Below are positions 46,943 to 59,047 of a stretch of DNA of 64,000 bases, piece after piece. The DNA is from Paracentrotus lividus (lineage: Eukaryota > Echinodermata > Echinoidea > Camarodonta > Echinidae). Each line of letters opens with the position of its first letter. Position 1 is the stretch's first letter. A program made the translations under genes and the position numbers. Under the pieces are notes generated by a model. That model was not told the origin of the DNA, did no database searches, and saw nothing but the letters and a program-made list of their open reading frames with translations. The stretch lies in the NCBI GenBank assembly GCA_940671915.1, contig CALNVZ010001495.1, positions 197,014 to 261,013 on the forward strand, given 5' to 3'.

Positions 46943-47730
46943 CAGAGGCGGCGGGACCGGGGGGGGGGGGGCAGGGGGGCACTGTGACCCCCCACTTTTT
47001 CATCCACCCTAAAAGTGCCCCTTTTCCTGACTAAAAAGTGCCCCTTTTCTTAGCCAATAAAATGCCATTTTTATAGTAAAAAGGGGCAATTTTATTACTA
47101 AAAAGGGGCACTTTTAATACAAAAAAGTGCCCCATGTTACTCCATATGTCCCTTAAAACCAAAATTTTCGGCTCGCGCTTCGCGCTCGCGGATACTAAAT
47201 AGGGTCTATAATGCACAATAAACTCCATTGTTAAGCTTATAATTTTCTACTCGCGCATCGCGCTCGCGGATACTAAATAGGGTCTATAATGCACGATAAA
47301 CTCCATTATTAAGCTCATAATTTTCAACTCGAGCTTCGCGATCGCGGATATTTAATAGGATATAAATTAACTCAAATTTTTCGGCTAGGGCTTCACGCTC
47401 GCAGATACTAAATAGATTATACAAAGCACAATTAACCCAAATTTTCAGCTCGCGCTTTGCGCTCGCGGATGCTAAATATGGTCTATAATGAACAATTATC
47501 TCAAAATTTTCGGCTCGCGCTTCGCGTTCGCATACCTTTTGTTTATTATTGATAAGATACAAAGCCATTAAAATTTTTAAAAGCACAAATTTAAAGGCAA
47601 ATTTTCTGCGAACCCCTACTTATCTGAAGACTTTTCTTATAAAGCCTCTAGTCTCAAGTGCCCCCTCTTTAGAAAAAGTGCCCCTTTTTCATCGTGACCC
47701 CCCACTTTCGAATTCGTTCCGCCGCCTCTG
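46943..47730. mobile_element. hAT non-autonomous element (788 bp), 8-bp target duplication
   Basis: Inverted ends CAGAGGCGGCGG, with AAACAAGT on both sides (46935-46942; 47731-47738). CAG-starting ends with an 8-bp duplication are diagnostic of hAT elements. The interior carries CACTTTTTCATCCACCCTAA at one end, GTGCCCCTTTTT-type text at both ends, and six copies of the CTCGCGCTTCGCGCTCGC module (some mutated) at 47165-47530. Confidence 0.92.
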
Positions 47731-47962
47731 AAACAAGTACATAATATAGAAGGGCGCGGTTTTCCATATCACAAGACTTATTGTGTCCAATTCTGTTTAC
47801 AAGTAATTTGTACCTGCAATAAGCATAATTTATTTTGATAAGTACAAAAAAATGTAAGCTAGCTGCAAGATATACATACATGAAAATGTTTACCACATCA
47901 CATAGATATACAAATAGAAAATAACAGGGAAAATAAATTTTCATCAAACTGTATTTCATTGA

Positions 47963-47986
47963 TTTTTTTTTTTTTTTTTTTTTTTT
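47963..47986 (+). repeat. Poly-T tract
   Basis: More than 20 T's in a row. Confidence 0.9.
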
Positions 47987-47989
47987 AAT

Positions 47990-49320
47990 ATAAGTGACAT
48001 TCTTGTCAGAGAAGCAATTATATTCGTCATCATATTGTGAGAGAGATTATTCAATAATACTTGGATGTACAGTTATAAAAGTAGAGAGAGAATGAGGAGT
48101 AGAGAGCCATGATAATAAGGAGTAGACAAAGAATGAGGAGTAGAGAGAGAATGATCAAAGGGACGTTAGGAGATAGACTTGCAGGCATTAAAAAAAACAA
48201 AAAACATAGGGAGATAAAATGGATATCTACATTAGTATAAGATTCTTGAAATGTTCATATAGGTAGGGATGTCCACTAAAATTTTAAGTTAATTTAAAGT
48301 TGTTTTTGCTAGGCTTATTTGATAGAGCATTTTGTAAGAAACATTTTGGTACTTGAATTATCACAATTGGATGTTCTGTTTCAAAGATATGACCCAAAGA
48401 GTGTCTCAGATTACCAATGAGCTGCTAGAACACTTTTACAAGTTTCAGACAAAGCCAGAAAATGCAATAAAAGCTCAAGTTTATGGTTATTTTGACTTTG
48501 ATTTATTAAACCAAACCATACCAAACATTTTCTATGTGTGTATCAACATGAAATGAGATTATAGTAACACAGTTGAGTAGATTATATAAAGATACAATTT
48601 ATGGCAGTACAAAAAACTGATGGTTTGACATGTATGTTACCGTATGTGATCCAATATGACCACCGTGGAAAAATACTCCATAGGGCATGTTTCAATAGGA
48701 ACACCCTAGACAATGGGCTATTTCATGGTGGTGTGGGTCAGAGCCGAGTGTTAGACAGGGTAGAGTAATTTTAAAACTTAAATGGCCAGTGGTAAACATT
48801 GTTCTTTGTTTTTCACCCCAATACATTTTTTGTTCAAAAATAGTGAAATTTTATAGATATCCACTTCTCCTTATCTGAATCTATTCCAATCATGAGAAAT
48901 TCCAGTCATAACACACATCACACAGAAGCATCACTTTGAACACGCTGTAGTTTTTATTATATCAATTTTTCCAAGAGGAGAAGTTGATCTTCTAGTGAGA
49001 TATTTTCTAAGGAAGAAACTGACCAACTAGGAATAAAAATGATTGATATTTACCACTGGCCAAAAGACAATTTCAAAAGCTGTTTTTTATTGAAAATTTT
49101 GCTGTTTCTCTGCCTGTGTATTATTGAGTAGGCAGTGCATGGGTTATTGTTTGCATTGTAAATACATGGGTGACTACATCCATACAGTGAAGTGGAAACC
49201 GTTCTAGTGGCTTTTTGCTTTTGTTTGGCCATCCCTAATATAGGCTTACCTGTTATTGCATATATGTGCAGTTCAAAGATATATGGAGAGTAATCCAAAA
49301 GAACATGGAGTGAATGTGTC
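47990..49320. other. No recognised gene
   Basis: AT-rich DNA with GAGAGAATGAGGAGTAGAGA-type short repeats at 48080-48155. A 67-codon frame at 48353-48556 has no recognisable family. Confidence 0.4.
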
Positions 49321-49330
49321 GGATATGGAG

Positions 49331-49347
49331 AGAGAGAGAGAGAGAGC
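49331..49347 (+). repeat. GA microsatellite
   Basis: (GA)n of about 16 bases. A similar run lies at about 59147-59162. Confidence 0.9.
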
Positions 49348-49410
49348 ACACGATCAATAAGATTGTTTTTATTATTGTTATTTTATTTTTTTTTAGAAAA
49401 GGAATAGAAG

Positions 49411-51368
49411 CAGGCCCGTAACTAGGGGGGGGGGGGTTCGGGTGGTTCGAACGAACCCCCCCCCCCCGCAGGCGAGCAGGGTCCGCTTGATCAAAAAATA
49501 AAAAATAAATAAAATAAAAACCCACTTTTTTGGCAAAAACGCAGTAGATACTTGAATAGATTACAAAAAAAGGAAGATTGAAACATTTTGCTTTCAGTCC
49601 CCTTCGCGCTCGCAGCCTTTTATTTTGGGGATGATAATCAAGTTTTTCAGAACAAATTACGCAGGAATTACACTTAAACCATTTCGCAGGAATGTTTTCG
49701 TTTGCATTTGTGTTCTATTTTTTAAATATTTTTAAATGATGTTATCCTCAATGTTAGGAACTGATATAACAGAAACAAAGGCTAGTGGCAGAAGCGGTGG
49801 AACCGGGGGGGGGGGGGGTGGGGCAGGGGGTACGGTGACCCCCACTTTTTCATCCACCCTAAAAGTGCCCCTATTCGTGACCAAAAAGTGTCATCTTTAT
49901 ACTAAAAAGAAGTCTTTCAGAGTTTTGAAAAGTCCAGTGGACAATTTCTGTTTAAAAAAGGGGGCATCTTTAATACTAAAAAGGGCCCCTCGTTACTCCA
50001 TATGTCTTTTAAAACCCCAAATTTTCGACTCGCGCTTCGCGCTCGCGGATAGGGTCAATAGGGTCAATAATGCACAATAAACTACAATTTTGAGCTCAAA
50101 GTTTTCTACTCGCGCTTCGCGCTTGAAGATATTGAGGTCTAACTGAGGCGGAAGAACCAGGGGGCACAGTGCCCCCAATTTTTCATGCACTCTAAAAGTG
50201 CCCCTTTTCTTAGCTTAAAAAATTTTTATACTTAAAAGAAGCCTTATACTCTTTAAAAGTCCCATGGACAATTTCTTAAAAGATGTCACTTACAATACTA
50301 AAAAGTGCCCCTTTCTTTACTTCATATGTCTTTTGAAACGCCCAATTTTCCTGCTCGGTCGCTATGCGACTTCGCACTGTAAGATTAACAAACAATAAGT
50401 ATTTTTAAAAAAGGGTTGGACCCAGTGCCCTCTGCTGGAGACAGTCCTTGGCAAAAGAATTGGGCTGTGGGCTATGGGCCTGCAGCCCACAAAATATTCA
50501 TAGCAAAGATTATTAATAAGCCAAGATTATTATGTATCTTCAACATGGATCATAAAAAGAGTCTTTAGCTCAAAAATTTCAGCTCGCGGATACTAAATAG
50601 GCTCTATACAGTCTGTGTCCAAAAAAATGGTACAGTCGGAAAAAAATTATTTAGGTGTGAAATATTTTCAAATAATGTGTGTATGTGGTACCAAAATAAA
50701 GCCCAAGGATTTTCCTTGCTGATGCGTTTTGTTCTGTATAATTTGCTTTCCTAAAACAAAAGTTATGCCAAATTTTGTGCGACAAGGAACAAATCGAAAG
50801 TGAGCACTTTATGGCCATTGTGCGAAACCTATACACAAAGGCATGGGACGGCGTGCGAAAAATTGATTTTTCTTGATTGTAGAAAACTAGTCATATTTCA
50901 AAAATTACAACACCAAATGTGATGAAAAAATTGCAGGTGAAAGTCTGATCTTCCTGCTTTATGAAAATACCAAACAATAGCAGGCTGTGATTAATCTTCA
51001 TACTACAAAAAAAAATGTTTTCCACTTGTACCATTTAAACTCCAAGTTTGATCTCAAAATTTTGGGCTCGCGCTTCGCGCTCGCATTCCTTTGTATTCAT
51101 AACTAAATGAACAATAAAAAATAAAAGCCATTAAGATTCCTAAAATTTTCAGCTCGCGCTTCGCGCTCGCGGGTACCAAAAGTAGGGTCTATAATGCACA
51201 ATTAACTAAATTAATAAATAGAGTCTATAATCATTATAATGCATAGTTTACTCCAAATTTAACTCAAAATTTTCGGCTCGCGCTTCGCGCTCGAAATAAA
51301 AAATCCTTGAAAAAGGTCCACTTTTTCAGATTTCGAACCCCCCAGTAAAAATCCTAGTTACGGGCCTG
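49411..51368. mobile_element. Composite TIR element CAGGCCCGTAACTAGG
   Basis: Ends CAGGCCCGTAACTAGG and CCTAGTTACGGGCCTG are perfect inverses, flanked by TAGAAG on both sides (49405-49410; 51369-51374). Nested inside are a block starting CAGAAGCGGTGGAACC at about 49788 that resembles the hAT element at 46943, five CTCGCGCTTCGCGCTCGC modules (50030, 50107, 51066, 51155, 51275) and a TA MITE at 50608. CAG-type ends suggest hAT, although only 6 bp of duplication is visible. Confidence 0.78.
50608..51036 (+). mobile_element. CAGTCTGTGTC MITE, copy 1, right end truncated
   Basis: Starts after TATA with CAGTCTGTGTCCAAAAAAAT and aligns along its length with 56121-56586. It breaks off at TACCATTT, losing the right inverted end. 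Confidence 0.8.
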
Positions 51369-51374
51369 TAGAAG

Positions 51375-51770
51375 ATAGGTAAATAGAATGAAAAGAAACA
51401 AAACAGCAAAGAAAGAAAAAACGTCACATTATGAGAGAGAGGGGAAATTGTCATCATCTGTCATCTGTATACAGATCCGAGCATTAGATAAAGGTCTACA
51501 ACAGACTAGCAAAATGGCGGCGCGTTCACTTAAGCGTGAATCCCCGTGCGTGAATTGGCGATGCGCTGTGTGTGTACAGTGTATGCCTATAAGCGTTCTC
51601 CTTTCTCTATTTCTGTGATCACACCCATCATTTTTGACCGACACCCAAGTCAACGGGTGGGACACACTGTACAAATCTCAAATGACGACATGCAATTGGG
51701 GCATAAAATATCTGCCTTTGTAAAGCTCAACATTCACATTTGACTTGTTAATTCTTTTGGGCAAGCCCCC
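51375..51770. other. Non-repetitive stretch with an ATGGCGGC word
   Basis: Contains AAAATGGCGGCGCGTTCAC at 51512. ATGGCGGC is a common YY1-type promoter/first-exon word in animals. The frame from it is 34 codons (MAARSLKRESPCVNW…) with no family match. Confidence 0.3.
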
Positions 51771-51774
51771 ATAT

Positions 51775-52090
51775 TACGTATTTTAGTCATTACGAATAAT
51801 ATAATATATACATAAATGACTGAAACAAACACAATGTTTACCTTGAAAACTTAGAACACGTCTCTCTTTATTCCGAATCTAAACCCAAGGCCCCCTTGGC
51901 AACATGAATATTTATTACCATCTCTTTGTAACATAAATATTCATCACACTATTTTCATTGGTGCCATATTTTGTGATCTATCTAATAATGCGGAGTTGCT
52001 CCGTGTCGCAACCTGACAAACCCTCGATCGTTATCCCATCACCCTTCATTATAAAAAAAAAAAAATGGGCATAAAAAGAGACCCACCACA
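51775..52090. repeat. Dispersed repeat shared with 38031-38130
   Basis: Same text through ACACAATGTTTACCTTGAAA and CGTCTCTCTTTATTCCGAA. After that the two copies diverge. Confidence 0.75.
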
Positions 52091-53439
52091 TAATTCGTTT
52101 TTGATAACGTGTGTTTTAGTGCTGCTTTTTATATTCCGTTGCAAATAAAATAATACAATATCATTACATTATCAGTCATAATTCCCAGGTCGAATTTCCA
52201 ATAGCCTACCATTGGACCATCAGAAACCAATTGAGCTGTTGGTCTCTATTGGTTTCAATAGGGAAAATGAAATATGGGACCCACAGAAACCATTTGAAAT
52301 TTCTAATGGACCAATAGACATTTTCTGTTGGTTTTTATTGGACCATTATCATTTTTTTTTTTTCTATTTGTCCAATAGACATTTTCTATTGGAAATTGAT
52401 TATGATATCACAGTGTAATAAAATCTGTTGGACATTTTCAGATAACAACTCATAGAAACATGTTTACATTAACAACGAATCCTACCCTATCCTATCCTAT
52501 GTTAAGTATAACCTATGAAGGCCCTATTACTACTGGCTAACTTTCGGTCCCTGCTATATAAAGGCATACAGGCAAAATGTTTGAAGAAAGACAGTTACTT
52601 ATTATTAAATTACACTTTTGTAAATGAAATATGAAGAATTCTCATTATAAATCAATTTGAAATTGTGCTAAACATAAAACGCTAAGTCAACTGAAACAAT
52701 CTTGATTACATTATAAAGGCAAATGCCAGCTACATGGTTTAAAAATTGAATATCTATATTTATTTTCATCCCTATTCCAAATCTCAGAATGCTGCTTATG
52801 AATATTCATGACCAACAGAAACCATTAGAAACCAATATAAACCAATAGAAACCACTTTTAGAAACAAAAGGGAAATAAAATCCCAACAGAAAACTTCACA
52901 AACCAATAGAAACAAACACAAACCAATATAAGACAACAGAAGCTAATAGAAACCAATTGAAACTAACAAAAGCTTATATGTAGAAACTAATGTCAAGAAA
53001 ATAATAGAGACCAATGGGAACCAGTGGAATCTGAACACCCCAATAAAAATTGTTGATGGGACAGCCTCAAACCAATAGAGTCGGATGATCTCTATGGCCC
53101 GAATTCACAAAGGTGGATTCTGCAAAACCCACGGATCCGTGGATCCGTGGGTTTTTGAGTCCACGGATCCGCGGATTCACCAGTTTATGATTCACCAACA
53201 GTCGACTCGAAAATCCGCGGATTCATTTGAGTCGACTGTTCAGTCCATGGTTCAAACCGTTGACTTCAAACGAATCTAGGATTTCCCCTTTTCTAAGGCT
53301 GCACTGAGCATGCTCAGTTGCATAAAAATAAACTAGCATGTGCAGCCACGCCCCTTTAAAGAAAGTATTGAAAATCGTGTATTACATACACCCTTGCCCA
53401 CAAAATTTGTTTGGTGCTGCATTAGATGTGTACATATTT

Positions 53440-53560
53440 TACATACAAGCACATACACACACATACACTACACACACACCACACACACACACACCCACAC
53501 ACACCCAATATACACAATGCACACAAAATTACAACACACACACACACACAACACACACAC
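53440..53560 (+). repeat. AC microsatellite
   Basis: (AC)n/(CA)n interrupted by TAT and CCC. Threonine/histidine-rich frames here are artefacts. Confidence 0.95.
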
Positions 53561-53636
53561 TGCACATTCCGGCCTCTGACCCTAACCGACCAGCAGTTGA
53601 TCAAACAACGAGTTAATTAGATAATTGTATCATCGA

Positions 53637-53719
53637 ACTTGTTAAAGCAACCACTCCAACATCCCGCCCTCTCAAACAACCAAGTAAAACTGGATCGTCT
53701 GCCTCGATCAACACAGGTA
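53637..53719 (+). other. Exon-like stretch with splice donor inside the Harbinger element
   Basis: A short frame (ELVKATTPTSRPLKQPSK…) ends at a good donor, CAACACAG|GTAAGC. Harbinger elements carry a second, Myb/SANT-like gene. A glutamate-rich relic at 55090-55170 (EFDREEQTAEIALHKEEHE) on the same strand could be its C-terminus. Speculative. Confidence 0.3.
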
Positions 53720-56120
53720 AGCCTTTATCATTATCTTCTTTTTGTTTCACTTTTGTTATTACAAAACACTGAACAAGTGATGGACACGGGACTCTGCTCT
53801 GGTGTTAAACCCTTAAACCTAATCACCAGCGAGCCAGACTCCAATTTCGTCTATAACAACTTGGTCAAATTACCTTTTTGGTCTAATTCTCCATTTATCA
53901 ATATCCATTTGGTCTAACATCACTAAGACAATTCCTGTAACAGAATCATATAAGACCAAACATTCATTTGGGAATTAGACAAAAATACATTTTAATTATA
54001 TAACTATTATAAGAATTGGCAATTATTAGACAAATTGATAGTTAAAAAATGCAGAAAAATGACCAAATAGATAATGGACCAAGTTAGGATTAGCCCATGC
54101 GGGTTATTACACACCTATCGCATTTCTTTTATACCATCTCAACTACATTTGCTGTTCCTAGCTCTTTTAATTATTCCCCCCCCCCCCGATAAACAAGGTA
54201 ACTTATATTGCCACAAGGACCTCATTATAACAAGTTCCAATTGGTTAATGCTAATGACTTACAATCTTGGGTAGAAAGGAATGCGACATTTAATCTAATC
54301 ACTCTAAAAGATAAATTTGGCAGTATTCTCAAAGGGTAACGACAGTTAGTAGTCGCTGGGCACAATGCAAGGCCTTCTAAACACTATTCTGTATGCCTAC
54401 TAACTGAGTACCCCTTCAAGAATACCGGCCTATAGTGTAATGGAACAAAGTTCAAAAATTATTTATGCATTTAATAAACCGAACATTTGAATATTCAATG
54501 TCATCACTTTTTCTCTCCATCTGAGGCAACATTTATACTATCACGCCAAAAAGTAATGTTTAATAATTTTGTGATGTTCAAAGCAATTTTGTTGCATAAC
54601 AAGTGATAACCTAATATCCAACACCGAAGTTTTGATTATATAATAATGACTCGCCATTGAGGGATATATCACATATTCACAACAAGTCTCATACTGCCAC
54701 GAGATGTAGGCGAGAGCATATATTGTGAGAAAATAAACGTGGCGTCTTCTGAAGGAAATACATTTATCTCTGAGCACCTCAAATAAGGCACATTTTATAG
54801 ACAATCAAGATTGCTTCACTCAAATTGGTAATTGTCTTTGTCATTTTTTCGGTTGACTGAATCAATTACCACAGACAAAATATGCGTTATCTAGTACCTC
54901 AAAATGCCTTATTTTCAGGAAAGATTTAAAATATATCACAGAATATCATTAGCTAATGTATTCTTTTTTTTTATATTATTCAATTCTAAAAGCAATGCAG
55001 CAGCACTTTAGAAGAAGAAAATCAGTAAATCAAGTACAAGTGAACCAGATAGGTCGCCCTTCGACAATAGCAGAGGAGCAGGTCACCCGAGTTTGATAGG
55101 GAAGAGCAAACAGCTGAGATTGCACTTCACAAAGAAGAGCATGAGGTTAAAATCGAATCATGGGAAAAGACATGCATTAATTAGACAAACAAGTAGCAGA
55201 AGCAAAGTGCAAAGAGCACTGGTATAATTAAATAAATTACAACTTTTTCATGTTCTTTTGCACAAATAAACATTTGTAAATTTCAATAATATAAAGATAT
55301 AATAATGCTTCATATATATTAATTGTTTGTAGAACTCTATACATTATTTATTTCCAGGAGTATTATGAATATATATATAACAGTACATAAATGAATGGAA
55401 TATCTGATTTTAAATTAGACCTTTTGCAGTATAAATGGCAACTCATATTCTCAGTCTCTTGACATCCTAGTTTGAATGATTTCTACAAGTCTCTAAGTAA
55501 GGAAAAGAAAGCAAAATTATAATGCAGTTAAATCTGTATTAAATGTATATACTATGTAAAATTGCAAATCCAAAAATGCAATGAAACTCGGTCTTCATGA
55601 TATCTAAGTAAACTAATGTAATGTTTACATGTACATCATGTTTTTGTTTAGGCTGTACCTTAACCCTAACCACTGGCTTTTTAGGATGATTTGCGTATGA
55701 ATTGCGGATTGTTTGTTTTGTTTTTGTTTTTTGTTGCGGATGAACGAAATTTTGTATACGCACTCTGCGCATTAATCGCCCCGCCAGTGGGAATCCTGGG
55801 CCTATTGTAAATTTTTAATTTAAAGATTTGAGGTATTTATATTATTCCACTTAAATGAAATAGTAACAGTTTGGATTACATTTAATTCAAGTCTATATTG
55901 TATCCTAACTTTAATTACCTGAAATATTTTTCAACCATTAAATGTCATGTGAGTACAGTTAAATACATATTATATATTTCAATATTTAAGCTTAATATTT
56001 CTATTATATAACGATTGAAAGTGTTGGGATTATCAAAAACCCAATTTGATAGTAATTTTCATACACATCTATCTGAAATGGAATTAAGGTAATGATCATG
56101 CATGTAACAATAGCACTATA

Positions 56121-56586
56121 CAGTCCGTCTGTAAAAAAAAAAAATGGTACAGTCCGAAAAAAATATTTAAGGTGTGAAATATTATTCAATAATGTTGTGT
56201 ATGTGGTACCAAAAATAAAGCCAAAAGATTTTCCCTGCTGATACGCCTTTGTTCTGTATAATTTGCTTTCGTAAAAAACAAAAGTTATGCTAAATTTCGT
56301 GCGACGAGGAAACAACTCGAAATTGAGCATTTTCATGGCCATTAATGCGAAACCTATACAGCAAAGGCCATGGGAGCGGCGTGCGAAAATGGATTTTTTC
56401 TCGATTGTAGAAAAAATAGTCATATCTCAAAAACTAAAACACCAAATTTGATGACAAAATTGCAGAAGAATAGTCTGATTTTCCTGCTTTACAAAAATAT
56501 CAAACAATACCAGGTTTGTGATTAATCTCATAGCTATAATAAAAAAATGTTATCCGCACTTGTAACCATTTTTTTGACACAGACTG
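56121..56586 (+). mobile_element. CAGTCTGTGTC MITE, copy 2, complete
   Basis: 466 bp between TA dinucleotides (56119-56120; 56587-56588). The right end complement reads CAGTCTGTGTCAAAAAAATG, the left CAGTCCGTCTGT followed by an A run and ATGG. Mariner-like non-autonomous element. The 139-codon minus-strand frame in it is not conserved in copy 1. Confidence 0.88.
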
Positions 56587-57009
56587 TAAATATATTTGAT
56601 ATTTACCCCTCAAATGGCCCAACATGAATTCTCTGTTATAATTTGACCTTGATTTGGAGTGTCTATAATCTTATTTGTCAATCAATGCATTATTCTTTGT
56701 AATGTTAAATTGTATATATTTCTCAGATGATATGCTTTTTTGTAATGTTATTGAGTAAGTTTTTATTTATTTGTTTTTTTTTATTATACCTATGTAAATT
56801 GTTTCAAGCCTTTGGCTGCTATTTGAATATTATCACAAAGACCATGATCTACATGTATTATTACTGTGTATCTTTATACATGCTGATGATCTGAATTGAA
56901 ACTGTATTTCACTTTTATTAAAAATCCATACATGTACTCAATTTCACAATTATAAATTTGTAATACTTTTATTATTGATGTATATAAATATTTAATTTTA
57001 CTGCATAAT

Positions 57010-58022
57010 TCCCACCAGGACTCCTGATGTAGACACGAGTCCATCATAGCACCTATGACTCCAGGAAGCCCACAGTACTCATAGAATCGCTGCTGGGTAG
57101 ATTAATATCTTCTCTCGCTAGTGAAATTTCACAAATCTCCCCTCCTTCTTGCGATAAGCCTCAGCACTTCTTTTGCGACTCTGTTAACAGATGATTGCGA
57201 AATTGTTGCCCTGTCGTCACCATGCATCCTTGGAATGAACCTGTATTGAAATGTGAAAATTCAATCAATATATGGGCTGGAATTTTTTTATAATTCAACT
57301 AAAGAAATTAGGCTTCTTATTATTTGAATGAAGTAGAGAAACTGAGGAAGAAATAGGCAAACCATTAAAACAAATTATTTAATTGTACATATCAAAAATT
57401 CCCCCAATCTCAAGTTCATCACACAATTCAACTTTTACAATTGTTTAATTACTTTATCATCTTTTGTTCTCTTCAATATGAATTCAAAAACCGAGAGATG
57501 AAAATAGATTGTTATTTAGATTTTTAAATTATGACCTGAATGAACCATTTTGAAAGAATTTAACTCAGATGATCGTTAGGTAAGGTGTACAGTTACGGGT
57601 TAAGTTTTAGTGTGTCCTAGAGCTAACGAATATAGATTTTTCCCCCTTTCTAATATTTATACATAGAAGAAAGCAGAAATTTTTATGAACTCCATTTGTT
57701 TACTTCCTAACATGTAACCCCTCGCTATGAAAGCACTGGTTAAGAAGAAGAATTTTAAAAAAGGAAAAAAAGAAGAAGAAAAAAAAACATGTGCATGAAT
57801 AAAAAAAAAAATACAAAACAAACGCTCACCAACAGCGTAAAACGTAAGTGCTGTGGAGCACCTGAATCATTGCAGGTAGTGGATCATGTTAGGGTGTGTT
57901 CCCAGATCACCTTCAAGCATGTTGATGAGGTAAAGTCCTTCAGAATCTAATTTAAACTGTTCATCCTCTGTACAACTTAAACGTATCTTTCGAATCATTG
58001 GTCCCCTTCTGTCGATTATTTT
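57010..58022 (-). pseudogene. PIF/Harbinger transposase relic with an intron
   Basis: The upstream exon is 57830-58022: acceptor TTCACAG at its start, reading SCTEDEQFKLDS…TFYAVG, then donor G|GTGAGC. The intron is 57241-57829 (589 bp) and ends TTTCAATACAG. Spliced, the reading joins ALTFYAVG to SFQ, the expected junction in Harbinger transposases (…RFYATGSFQ…). After a frameshift the second exon gives DDRATISQSSVNRVAKEVLR, then, after further shifts, RFYEYCGLPGVIGA followed by D, matching the canonical FPGVIGAIDGTHI region. Several frameshifts and a TGA mean it is dead. The downstream catalytic D and E region is not visible below 57010. Confidence 0.78.
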
Positions 58023-58985
58023 CTGTGAATAAATGGAAAAAAAATAGAGTCAGAATACATACAATGTAAAACTTACAGTTCACTCGGGATTACAATCGTT
58101 GATGTTAGTTACAGTCCTGGTTAGTTATAAGAAGAAAGCTGGGGTATAGTATTTCGTAAATTTCAGAAAATATATATCTTCTAAAGTTTGACATTTCTTT
58201 GAGATTGGAAACTGAAAATTTTATAACATGTTAAAACACATATCGTTTTATAAATGCAATTGTGTCTATAATAAATAACATGATAAATCTACATGCCTTA
58301 AAACAAATAATTATCTATAGTTGAACTTCTGGGTCCTGCAAATGCCTTATATTTACTTTCTAATATTAATAACTTACTAGATAAAGACATACTTTAAATA
58401 CTATTTAGAAATATTATCTAATCAAAGCACTTTGGTAACATTCATTTATGATTATTGTGAAAAACTAATTGCAAACTGATAGCATATCATTCATGTCATA
58501 TTCCATTGTTCTATAGACACTACATAACTTTTTGTTCGTTTTGAGGCTAAAATCTTAGCAGAAATTCTTCTTAAAAATGTGCAAGACTTGAAAGTAAAAG
58601 CTGGCAAGTGACACAGTAATCATGCCGTCACAATGGACACGAAAGTTGTTAAGCTGTTTTTAAGGGATCAGAAGAATCGATAAATTAGTATGGTGAACAC
58701 ACTGCAAAAAGTTTTTTACTTTAACTTTTTAAATTTTTGAGAATGGTTGAAATTTTCAGGGTAGAGTCTTAGGCCTAACACATTAACTTGCTAAATAACC
58801 ATTTATTATTATTTTTTTGTATCAAAATGGATTGTCGAGGTTAGAATGTGAAAGGTTGATTTTACTTTAGTTGGGGGTTTTGTTTCATTAAATTCGCACA
58901 TTTACATGGGTGCCCAGACATACTGCGCAGACCTCTCATCCATGAGTTAAAAGTTGAATATATCCCGAGACCTGAGTAGACTTAC

Positions 58986-59047
58986 CAAAGAGCAAGACAA
59001 GTTAGACTGTCGTCTGGCCTTCTCGCTGAGCCTGAGCTATGAGTAGC
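58986..59047 (-). other. Possible 5' exon of the Harbinger transposase
   Basis: Bounded on the minus strand by an acceptor (TATCCTGTAG) and a strong donor (TTG|GTAAGTC), open in one frame, and upstream of the transposase exons in the same orientation. No protein match seen. Confidence 0.25.

Noticed and set aside
53338..53620. Thr/His-rich frames
   Set aside because: Caused by the AC microsatellite.
56004..56423. 139-codon minus-strand frame
   Set aside because: Inside a TA-flanked MITE. The second copy (50608-51036) does not preserve the frame.
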